Shown: positions 40,582-49,168 of the stretch, one piece after another
How the letters are laid out: each line of letters opens with the position of its first letter
Numbering within the stretch: the stretch's first letter is position 1
Origin: Gemmatimonadaceae bacterium
Lineage (GTDB): Bacteria; Gemmatimonadota; Gemmatimonadetes; Gemmatimonadales; Gemmatimonadaceae
NCBI GenBank assembly: GCA_025358925.1
Contig: JANYHT010000040.1
Location: 1-64,000 of the forward strand
Length of the DNA: 64,000 bases
Reading direction: 5' to 3'
Notes under the pieces: model-generated
Told to the model about the DNA's origin: nothing
Database searches by the model: none
Seen by the model: only the letters and a program-made list of their open reading frames with translations
Translations under genes and position numbers: made by a program

Positions 40582-43500
40582 ATGCGTCGCATAACGCGCA
40601 TCGTCATCGCGGTCAGTATGCTCACCGGCATCACGTCGCTCACGATGCCTGGCCGTGCAAACGCGCAAGTGCGTCAGCAAGCTCCGGTGACACACTTGGA
40701 CGAGCTACAGTCCGATGGCACGATCAAACAGATCCCCATCGCGCCAAAGAGTGGGTTCGATCTCTTTGCGGCAGAAGATCTCGCCTTTGGCACGCTTCGC
40801 ATGACCGGACAGTTTCGCGCCGGTGTGGCGAACCAAGGTGGACCAAACGCGCAAAACCAAAACGATCAAACGCGCGGTCATTACAACGTTAGTCCGACGC
40901 AGGGCGGTTTCTTTCAATATTTCCAGATGGGATTTGCAGGTGCAGCGCCACCATCTGAATTCCGGAAAATTCGCGCAGTGAATCCCGGCATCAACAACAT
41001 GACCGGATCGCTCGGCTACACGACCTTGTTGTGGGAAACGCTGGTCAGCAGCAATCGTCGTTGGGGCGCGGCCGACGCGCAGTTCGGTAAGTCGTTCTCC
41101 GGTGTTACATCAGACGCCGGCTCGTCGTGTCGTGCAGACGGCGGTGGTACGTACCAAAATACTGGCTTCTCGTTGCTCGCGCAGAAAGACTGCCCGGATA
41201 CGTGGGGCTCGGAAGGGTTTCGAGGCAAGCTTTCCGTACCGGATTCCGTGTGGCTGAACACATTCAACGGCGACAAGAGCGGATTTCGTTGGGATGATTG
41301 GCGCCTGTCGCGCTCGCGTTTGAACGCCGCCGACTACCTCGGCACGCAAAGCGTGTACGGGTTCATGAGCGACTACTATCGCGAGCAGCGCTTGCGTTGG
41401 GGTTCGGTCATTCCCGGTGGGTCAGGATCCCCGCTTGATAACGGATATCCGCTTGGACTCGAGCTGCGCATGGACAGTTGGCAATTCTCCGCGCCATCGA
41501 CGCGTAACACGCAGTTTTACCAAGTGCAGATGGTTAACAAGTCCGCGTCCGTGTACGGCACCGGAATTGACTACGATTCTCTGTACTTCGGCCTAACACC
41601 AGGCGTTTTGATGGTGATTGGCGGTAACCAGTACGCGTCACTGTATTTTGATTTTGGCAGCAACACGATCTACATGGCGAAGGCTAACACGAGCGGCAAT
41701 TGTTCAACGTCATTCCCGAAACGCTATTTGAATACGACGCTTGGTGGATGCGTAGACGTTGCTGTGGGTTTTAACGGCGGCGTGTACACCATGACGTGGC
41801 TCAAGTCGCCGCTGGGCGATGTGCGCAACAAGCGTTTCACGAGAGATCCGGCAGATCCGTATTACAATCCCAATAGTCTACTCGCTGGCGATACGATCAC
41901 GTTCAATCATTCGCATCCCGGCTCTGTGGGCCGATCGAGTCAGGCGCTCACGCGTTCCACGCGTGCTGGGTTTGGTTACCTCGCGTCAAAGGAAGACGAC
42001 TTCATGGACGGTCGCAATCCGTCCGATTTCACGCTGAATAACTACACTGGCATGGTCACCCCTGAGCAGTGGGATGGCACGTTTCCGACCACGATCGCTG
42101 GTGTGAAGTTCAGCAAGTTTGTACCGGGCACCACAACCAATCCGGTCAACGGTCGTCCGTTCGGCAAATGGGATTACAATCACGATGGCGTGCAGGATAC
42201 CATCGCCGTTCCCGGTTGCGGCTCGCTCGGATGCGCTGGACTGTATTCCGATTCGATTGCTGGCGGCTGGCGTAACGAGTACGGCAACGTTCTCGGCACA
42301 GTGAGCGCTGGACCGTTTAAGCTCAAGTCCAACGATACTACGCAATTCCTCTTCGCCTTTTCGTGGTCGCCAGACTCGGTGAGCGCGCGCAAAACTATTG
42401 AAGGACTCACCGAAGCGTATCGCACGAACTACGCGGGTCCGCAGCCAATCGCGTACCCGCAGGTGAAGGCCGGCTTGTCATACACCATCGAGTCTGCCGA
42501 GCTGCTTGACTCAATCACGGTGGGCGCGGCCACGACAATTGGTTCACGGCTCACGGTTCGCTATCCGCAGATCAGTCCCGTCGACCCGTTTATGGTGGGC
42601 TTGGTGAACAAAGTGCGTGCGGATTCGCTTGCTGGAGACGCCGCCACGCGTCGTTTGTTGCGATTAAATCCGGGATTGCTTGACTCGCTGCGTGCGCGCG
42701 CCAACGACAACTTGGCGTTGGTGTACGTCTTTAAGTCATGCGACGCTGGTGTGACGTTTACAAATACCACAGGGAATTCGGGCACGTGTACGTCAGCACC
42801 CATTCGTGCCATCGACGCCGCACAGCCAGCGTTCTCATGGCGTCCGGTCGCTACGGTGGCGTACGTGAACGGCGTGCCGCAAACGCCCAATTACAGCGAG
42901 GCGTTACAAGCAGGACGCAGCTACACGTATTCGTTTGTCACGCGAACGCGTGGGTTCTCCGATGCCAACTTCCGCATCGTTGATTCCGTGGCCGGTCGAG
43001 GACTCGTCATCACCAATGTTCAAGACGCGTTGGGATTCCCTCTCGACACGATCAATTCGGCATTCGCAACGTCCGGTCCGGCGTCGCTGACGATTTACGC
43101 TCCGATCACGAACGCCGCAGGCCGTCAGTTTGCTCGAGTCGACACAGCCACGCTAATTGGTAAGGCCACGCAACCGGTGTTGGTCCAAGCCGTGTCGAAC
43201 GACGTGACTGGCACAACGCGATTGGTATTCGCGAATCAGTTCATTATTCGCAAAACGGTGGATACGCTCACGCGCGCCACCAACACTACGGTCAGTGCGC
43301 GTTATGTGCTGCCGAACGCTGCGACGTCGGCCACTGCAACGCCGCAGTCTAATTTCGTAGCGCGCGAACAAGTGTTCTCCGCACCACAGAATATCCCCGT
43401 TCGATTTGGCATCAATTTGTTGCCCGGTACGGCACGCGGGTTTAGTGGCTCTGCACGCGTCTTTGTTGACACCATCAACGCCCTTGCTGCATACCCAGGC

Positions 43501-44919
43501 TACGTATGGGTAACGGCGGACAATCGCCCGATCTTCGCGATCAACGATCCGTTTGGCACGAACGGTGGCAATCAGGTTCGCGATCAAGTGGGGTCGCCGT
43601 TCTATCCTGGCTTTACGGCGCAGCCTGATGACTCTTCGAATACCGCGAATGGATTCCGCCAAGAGCGGCTGAGCAACAACGTGTTGCGCGATCGAAATTT
43701 TGTCATTCGAAAGGACGGCGACACGTTGTCGAATGCCGCCAGAGTGTTTGTTCCACAAGTGCAGGGTACGTTCACGACGGCCGCGACTGGCGCGCTGGCG
43801 GGCAATAAGCGCGTCAAGGGCGGTCGCTATGAGCTCACGTGGCAGACCGATCCTTGGGGTTCGAAAGCGCCGTTCAATCTCGATCCCGTCGCGTCATTGC
43901 AGGCCACCGTCACAGCGTCATTGCTTGACGTTGCGTCGAAGACAACAACGTTGACCGAAACATCGGCGGCCGTCACAGCGCTCGTTGGCGCACCAGCAAC
44001 CCGTCCGCTTGTCCGTGTGCGCGTACCATTCACGATGAAGTTCACTGACCCTGACGGCGGTCGCGAAGAGCAGGTGAAATTTGCCATGCAGGCGCGACAG
44101 ACAATTGCCCAAGGTGGCGTCGGTAACACACGCTTGCTTGGGTCTGGCAACGATACGGTGCGCGTCGCTGTGCCTGATTCGCTCTGGATGCCAGGCGACA
44201 CGCTAATCGTATTGCAAAAGGTGGAACGCGATAGCTCAGTCGGAACTGGTGCCGCGAAGTTTGTGGTGGTGCAGCCGGACGGTTCGAACGGCTTCCGTCC
44301 GATTCCTGTGCTGGTTGACTCTATCGGCTTGAACAAGTTTCTCGTTGCCTGCACCGGCGGTAACAATGGCACCGGTGTGCGGCAAGCGAACGACGCGAGC
44401 TCCTGTAACCCGCTGGTGATCAATGCGCGTGGCGCATCAACGGCTGGTGGATACTTGGCCGTGCAACCGTCGTGGCGTCAGTTGTTCGAGCTGACACGCA
44501 CCTTCGACTCGCGCTCCGCATTGCAACTCAGCGCAACCCCGTACAGCGTCAAGTCAACCCTTACGAAGGCTGATCTGGCGAAGGTGTCCGTCGTTCCAAA
44601 TCCGTATCTGGTACGATCGGACCTCGATCCAGTGGACGGTACGCGACTCGGTGTGCCGCGCATCTACTTCACGAACGTGCCCGAACAAGGTGTACTGCGC
44701 GTCTACTCAGTCTCCGGTCAATTCATTCAGGAATTGACGTGGACGAAGAGCGATCTCACGTACGCTGGCAACAATTCAACATCTGGCGACTTGCCGTTCA
44801 ATCTCCGCACACGCGAAGGCACTGACATGGCGTCCGGTCTCTATTTGTATGTCCTCACTGCCACTGGATCGGCTGGTAAAGATCAGGTGCAGCGCGGCAA
44901 ATTCGTGATCATTCGCTAA
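40582..44919 (+). CDS. Large exported protein with C-terminal T9SS/FlgD-Ig-like sorting domain
   Basis: Signal peptide ending ANAQ; C-term VVPNPYLVRSDLDP...IYFTNVPEQGVLRVYSVSGQFIQELTW...EGTDMASGLYLYVLTATGSAGKDQVQRGKFVIIR; start chosen inside ORF 40510. Confidence 0.8.
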   Translation: MRRITRIVIAVSMLTGITSLTMPGRANAQVRQQAPVTHLDELQSDGTIKQIPIAPKSGFDLFAAEDLAFGTLRMTGQFRAGVANQGGPNAQNQNDQTRGHYNVSPTQGGFFQYFQMGFAGAAPPSEFRKIRAVNPGINNMTGSLGYTTLLWETLVSSNRRWGAADAQFGKSFSGVTSDAGSSCRADGGGTYQNTGFSLLAQKDCPDTWGSEGFRGKLSVPDSVWLNTFNGDKSGFRWDDWRLSRSRLNAADYLGTQSVYGFMSDYYREQRLRWGSVIPGGSGSPLDNGYPLGLELRMDSWQFSAPSTRNTQFYQVQMVNKSASVYGTGIDYDSLYFGLTPGVLMVIGGNQYASLYFDFGSNTIYMAKANTSGNCSTSFPKRYLNTTLGGCVDVAVGFNGGVYTMTWLKSPLGDVRNKRFTRDPADPYYNPNSLLAGDTITFNHSHPGSVGRSSQALTRSTRAGFGYLASKEDDFMDGRNPSDFTLNNYTGMVTPEQWDGTFPTTIAGVKFSKFVPGTTTNPVNGRPFGKWDYNHDGVQDTIAVPGCGSLGCAGLYSDSIAGGWRNEYGNVLGTVSAGPFKLKSNDTTQFLFAFSWSPDSVSARKTIEGLTEAYRTNYAGPQPIAYPQVKAGLSYTIESAELLDSITVGAATTIGSRLTVRYPQISPVDPFMVGLVNKVRADSLAGDAATRRLLRLNPGLLDSLRARANDNLALVYVFKSCDAGVTFTNTTGNSGTCTSAPIRAIDAAQPAFSWRPVATVAYVNGVPQTPNYSEALQAGRSYTYSFVTRTRGFSDANFRIVDSVAGRGLVITNVQDALGFPLDTINSAFATSGPASLTIYAPITNAAGRQFARVDTATLIGKATQPVLVQAVSNDVTGTTRLVFANQFIIRKTVDTLTRATNTTVSARYVLPNAATSATATPQSNFVAREQVFSAPQNIPVRFGINLLPGTARGFSGSARVFVDTINALAAYPGYVWVTADNRPIFAINDPFGTNGGNQVRDQVGSPFYPGFTAQPDDSSNTANGFRQERLSNNVLRDRNFVIRKDGDTLSNAARVFVPQVQGTFTTAATGALAGNKRVKGGRYELTWQTDPWGSKAPFNLDPVASLQATVTASLLDVASKTTTLTETSAAVTALVGAPATRPLVRVRVPFTMKFTDPDGGREEQVKFAMQARQTIAQGGVGNTRLLGSGNDTVRVAVPDSLWMPGDTLIVLQKVERDSSVGTGAAKFVVVQPDGSNGFRPIPVLVDSIGLNKFLVACTGGNNGTGVRQANDASSCNPLVINARGASTAGGYLAVQPSWRQLFELTRTFDSRSALQLSATPYSVKSTLTKADLAKVSVVPNPYLVRSDLDPVDGTRLGVPRIYFTNVPEQGVLRVYSVSGQFIQELTWTKSDLTYAGNNSTSGDLPFNLRTREGTDMASGLYLYVLTATGSAGKDQVQRGKFVIIR

Positions 44920-44929
44920 CGGAGCAGCG

Positions 44930-46036
44930 ATGCATATCTCTCGCACCATCAGCGCCTTGAGCGCTGCCACTTTGCTTCTGAGCGCCTCCGCGCGCGCTCA
45001 GGGGCCAGGGGGCATTCTTCCAACGCCGCAAGACACTCCCAATCGACAGGGTACGCGCGGCGCAAATTTCTTACACATTGGTATTGGTGCCCGCGGAGGC
45101 GCGATGGCTGGCGCCATTGCGAGTTCCGTGAACGGACCAACGGCGTGGTATTGGAATCCTGCCGGCGCCGCAACATCAGAAGGCTTTTCAGCCGTTGCCG
45201 GTCGGCAGAATCTCTACGGTGATCTCGGCCTCGCGCAGTCGTACGCCGCCCTGTCCATCCCGGCGCTGGGTGGCGTGCTCGGCGTGCATTTCAACAGTCT
45301 CAATTCTGGAGACATTAAGCGTACCACCGAAACGAACCCGTTCGGTGATCGGCTTGGCGGCAACGTATTCCAATGGACGTCCACCGAAGCGGGGCTCGGC
45401 TTTTCGAAGCGGCTCACGGATCGACTCTCGGTTGGCGCACAGGTTAAGTACATCTCCGAAGGCATCCCGGATGCGAGCACGACCTGGGTTGCCGGCGACA
45501 TTGGGACCCAGTTCAACACGGGCTTATACGGTCTCGTCATTGGCGGCGCGATCCAAAATGTCGGCTCCACTGGCCGTGCAACGGGCGCAATCATCACGCG
45601 CATTGTCTCGACGCCAGACCGCACCAATTTCAACGAAAACCGACGCGTGCAGCTGTACACGAATTCAACGGAAATTCCGGTGGAGTTTCGCGTTTCACTC
45701 GGGTCCGATATTCTCGGCAGCGCGAATTCAATGTTTGGTGGCGCGGGCGGAAAGAACACACTGACCGGCGAGTTTGCGTTGAACGAGTCGACAGACTTTT
45801 CAACGCAGTATGCAGTCGGCGTTGAATACGGATACCGCAACCTGCTCTTCTTGCGCGGTGGCAAACGCTTCTACAACGATGAGCGCAATCGTGGCACGTC
45901 GGTACAGGTTGGACTAGCCGGTGGTTTCGGTGTGCGCCTTCCCGTGTTGGGTCGCAGCATGCGCTTCGACTACTCGTTCGAATCGGCAGGCGCACTGCAA
46001 AACGTACAGATCTTTTCGTTTGAGGTCGGCCGATGA
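44930..46036 (+). CDS. PorV/PorQ-family outer-membrane protein
   Basis: RGANFLHIGIGARGGAMAGAIASSVNGPTAWYWNPAGAATSEGFSAVAGRQNLYGDLG is the PorV/UPF0164-type signature. Confidence 0.85.
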   Translation: MHISRTISALSAATLLLSASARAQGPGGILPTPQDTPNRQGTRGANFLHIGIGARGGAMAGAIASSVNGPTAWYWNPAGAATSEGFSAVAGRQNLYGDLGLAQSYAALSIPALGGVLGVHFNSLNSGDIKRTTETNPFGDRLGGNVFQWTSTEAGLGFSKRLTDRLSVGAQVKYISEGIPDASTTWVAGDIGTQFNTGLYGLVIGGAIQNVGSTGRATGAIITRIVSTPDRTNFNENRRVQLYTNSTEIPVEFRVSLGSDILGSANSMFGGAGGKNTLTGEFALNESTDFSTQYAVGVEYGYRNLLFLRGGKRFYNDERNRGTSVQVGLAGGFGVRLPVLGRSMRFDYSFESAGALQNVQIFSFEVGR

Positions 46037-46740
46037 GCCGCGCGATTCGCACGCTTGCCCTCCTCGCGTTTTCTACCGCAGCACTCGGCGCGCAGGCCGC
46101 GCCGAAGCAATTTACCGTTACGACACGCATCGGTCAGATTACGCCCGAACGTTCCGCCAGCTTGGATCCTGCGGCCGTGATTGGTCTCGACGCCGAATAC
46201 GCGATCAACAAATGGCTCGGGTTTGGAACGTCCATCGACGTGTCGCGCGGTAACACCACGCGAAAGGATTTTCTCGAACGGTTGCGATTCGGTAACGCGA
46301 CGGTCTCAGGCGGAGACTCGATTTACTATCAGTATGTTGGACAGCCAGTGAACACCGTCAATCTCGGCGTCTTCGGATTGATTCGATATCCGAGTAAGCG
46401 CATTAGCCCGTTTGTGATGGCCGGGGTGGGCACGTATGTGATGATCTTGGATGCGCAGATCAACGGTAAAGAAACACGCAAGAACGATCTGTCCTATACG
46501 GGCGGCGCAGGTCTATGGTTAAAGCTCAGCGAACGAGCTGGTTTACAGTTCGATGTGCGCGCCGTGAATTACAACGGCTATGATCGACAGTTTTTAAATC
46601 CGGCGCGCGGTCGCGCTGAACTAAACCAACCGTTCCCGGAGGATTTTCCGACGCCACCAGCGCCAAAGAACAAGGCGCTCAATACGATGTTCACCTTGGG
46701 ATTTCGATACCTCCCGGGTGGTATTGGCGGAGGGAACTAA
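46033..46740 (+). CDS. Outer-membrane beta-barrel protein
   Basis: 235 aa; signal peptide ending GAQA, GLDAEYAINKWLGFGTSIDVSRG, TLGFRYLPGGIGGGN. Confidence 0.7.
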   Translation: MSRAIRTLALLAFSTAALGAQAAPKQFTVTTRIGQITPERSASLDPAAVIGLDAEYAINKWLGFGTSIDVSRGNTTRKDFLERLRFGNATVSGGDSIYYQYVGQPVNTVNLGVFGLIRYPSKRISPFVMAGVGTYVMILDAQINGKETRKNDLSYTGGAGLWLKLSERAGLQFDVRAVNYNGYDRQFLNPARGRAELNQPFPEDFPTPPAPKNKALNTMFTLGFRYLPGGIGGGN

Positions 46741-46743
46741 CCG

Positions 46744-47862
46744 ATGCGATCAATGCGCTTCGCAGCTCTCGGTACGTTGGCCGTGATCCTCGCAACCGCC
46801 ACCGCGTGCGGTGATGAACGGTCCATTACGTCAGAGCCCGTCGGTAACTTGGGCTTCGGTACCATCTTTACAAAAACGTCCACCAACTTGCCGCGCGGAA
46901 CGGTCACGTTTCCAGTAGCAATCGTGGCGTCAGCAACACCGGCAACCGATTCGGTCATCATCACGCTCGCCGGTTTGGATTCGCTCAGCAGCGGCAGCTA
47001 TACCGTGTGGTTTGCTAACGATTCCGCAACCAAATTCGCGCTCGTATCGTCCGTCAACATTGTTGCGACGCGCGTAGACTCGACGATCAACGCGGCCGGC
47101 GATCCGGTCTTTACGCCAACACTGTTCAACCGTCTTGGCGTGGCCAACACACGTTCTGGCGGATCAAACATTGTGCAACGGGTGGCAACATCCCGGAGCA
47201 CGGCTGCGGCGTTTGCCGCCACTGATTCACTGAATACGGTCATCGTCAGCATCGAAACCACCACACCTGGCGCAGCGCCGAGTGAAGTGCGTCCGTTGTG
47301 GGCGCGGCGTAGTCAGGCCAATGCAACAACCCGCGTTGCAAGCTTGCGGTTCGGCGCATTTGCGCGTGGCATTCCCGTGAGTGCCGGCGACCCTGCTGCC
47401 AACCAAGAGTTCGTGGTTGCTACAAACGGTGTGATGACGATCGTGCCGCGTGGTCGTGTTGAAGTGCGCGATAAAATTCTAATCGCCAACGATTCGAATT
47501 ATTTCCGTGCACCCGTCGGATACTTCTATAACGCGTACGCGGTGAAGCTCGATACCACGGGCCGATTTGCCGATACTGTGTATCTCGGCCGTCGGACCTC
47601 GCCATATCCAGCGCGCATCTCGCTGTACGAATCGGACAAGACTAATCCTGCACCAGACGTTGTCTTCGATACCCCGCGCGTGGTCTTCGCGATGGCATCC
47701 CGACTATCAACGGATACGATTGCCAAGGCCAATACGTCGCCGCCATGGCTGAATTTCGGTTTGGTCCGCGTGAACCTGCAATCAAAGTTCTCACAAGAAG
47801 GTCGCATGGGCCCAGCAACGATGCTTGAAGCAATTCTGCCAAAGAGTGTGCGGGGAAGATAG
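46744..47862 (+). CDS. Hypothetical lipoprotein
   Basis: 372 aa; lipobox ATATACGDE; Ig-like rich extracellular sequence. Confidence 0.7.
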   Translation: MRSMRFAALGTLAVILATATACGDERSITSEPVGNLGFGTIFTKTSTNLPRGTVTFPVAIVASATPATDSVIITLAGLDSLSSGSYTVWFANDSATKFALVSSVNIVATRVDSTINAAGDPVFTPTLFNRLGVANTRSGGSNIVQRVATSRSTAAAFAATDSLNTVIVSIETTTPGAAPSEVRPLWARRSQANATTRVASLRFGAFARGIPVSAGDPAANQEFVVATNGVMTIVPRGRVEVRDKILIANDSNYFRAPVGYFYNAYAVKLDTTGRFADTVYLGRRTSPYPARISLYESDKTNPAPDVVFDTPRVVFAMASRLSTDTIAKANTSPPWLNFGLVRVNLQSKFSQEGRMGPATMLEAILPKSVRGR

Positions 47863-47883
47863 GGACTAGGGGTTCGGGATTAG

Positions 47884-47916
47884 AAAGAGGAGCCTGCAAC
47901 GTGCAGGCTCCTCTTT
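47884..47916. terminator. Bidirectional terminator between convergent genes
   Basis: aaagaggagcctgca-acg-tgcaggctcctcttt, perfect 15-bp stem. Confidence 0.9.
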
Positions 47917-47924
47917 CGTTCCGC

Positions 47925-47959
47925 TCCCTAATCCCTAATCCCTAGTCCCTAATCCCTAA
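47925..47959. repeat. Heptamer tandem repeat (TCCCTAA)5 with one variant unit
   Basis: tccctaa tccctaa tccctag tccctaa tccctaa, abutting the stop codon of the minus-strand gene. Confidence 0.9.
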
Positions 47960-49168
47960 TCACGGCGTGACCCTTATCACCGCCTTCCGAATCCGATCCC
48001 CCACCCAAATCGCCCCACCCTCCGCGCGCACGGTCGTCGCAAACGGAAACTGCCGAGATGAACCAAGCACCTGTGGCGTGGGCGACAATGACAATCGATA
48101 TAACCCATCGACGCCCCCAGCGACGAACAACGTGCCGTCGAGGAATGCGAGGTCGTAGGCAAACCGTGGTTCGTGTACGAGACGCACGGGCGTTGGTGCT
48201 GACGTAACAAATGCATCGCGCTTCCATGCGATAATGCCCTCGTCACCCAGTGCGACCGCCACCCAGTCCGCGCTCACGGCGATGTTGCGCGCGGCTGCTG
48301 GTAAGCGCAGCACTTGCCCCGCACGCAGACCCGCGTCTGTTAACGTGACCTGCACGAGCGTGGAGTCGGTGCCAATCCACCATGCGTGATTAGTCGCGTC
48401 ATATGTCAGCGCGGTGATTGCGGTAGCCATAGTAAGGGTATCAGTCCGCACGGTAGCGCCGGTACCACGGAGCAATTGCAGACGTTTCCCTGAAGCACTC
48501 ATGACCGCGTCTTCAGACGATGCGAGTGCGTCGATTGGACCATCACCGATGCGCGTGGCAGGACCGCTAACCAAGCTCGCCTCCCACAACGCCGTTCCGG
48601 TGCCGAGAATAAGTGCACCGCTGCGCGGCACGATGACCACTTGTCGGAGGTTACTCAATCCGGCAGCGCGCCGACGCAGCGCTTTTGGTGCTGTAGTCGC
48701 CGACAGTAGTTGCGCACCGCTATCACTCACCACGGCGATTAACGAATCACGCACGTCAAATGCGTTCGGTGCAGAAAGCACGCCGCCTTCGGAAATCGTG
48801 AATGCGAAATTTGCACCGGCGCGCGGGGTCTCCGCACGTCGTTGCGCGTTGAGTTCACTGCCGATAAACAAACCCGAAAGCGCGCCGCTCAGCGTGAGGA
48901 ACGGCATGGCGCAACTGAAGGGGCGACACCCCCCCGCATTCCGGCCTTTCTCACTGACAAAGTAGTAACCCAACGCCAGAGCGCCGCCGGATGCGGCACC
49001 AAAGAAACTGAATCGACCGAGCCGAGCACCCGTGCTCTTGGTGATCGTGCGCGCGGAGGTGGATTGCGCATGCAGCCGATGTCCAAGCGACGCGTTAAAC
49101 ACGACACAGAGTGCGGCTGCGTACATCACAACGGAGCGAGGCAGAATGCGCATGGAGCGTGTGGTCAC
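47960..49168 (-). CDS. Exported beta-propeller-like hypothetical protein
   Basis: 402 aa; signal peptide ending LHAQ, repeated blade-like segments. Confidence 0.6.
   Translation of the reverse strand: MTTRSMRILPRSVVMYAAALCVVFNASLGHRLHAQSTSARTITKSTGARLGRFSFFGAASGGALALGYYFVSEKGRNAGGCRPFSCAMPFLTLSGALSGLFIGSELNAQRRAETPRAGANFAFTISEGGVLSAPNAFDVRDSLIAVVSDSGAQLLSATTAPKALRRRAAGLSNLRQVVIVPRSGALILGTGTALWEASLVSGPATRIGDGPIDALASSEDAVMSASGKRLQLLRGTGATVRTDTLTMATAITALTYDATNHAWWIGTDSTLVQVTLTDAGLRAGQVLRLPAAARNIAVSADWVAVALGDEGIIAWKRDAFVTSAPTPVRLVHEPRFAYDLAFLDGTLFVAGGVDGLYRLSLSPTPQVLGSSRQFPFATTVRAEGGAIWVGDRIRKAVIRVTP

Noticed and set aside
43153-44423. Minus-strand ORFs of 198-201 aa
   Set aside because: Antisense to the sorting-domain protein
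47925-47959. CRISPR or microsatellite array
   Set aside because: Pure 7-bp tandem without spacers; treated as a dispersed heptamer repeat instead
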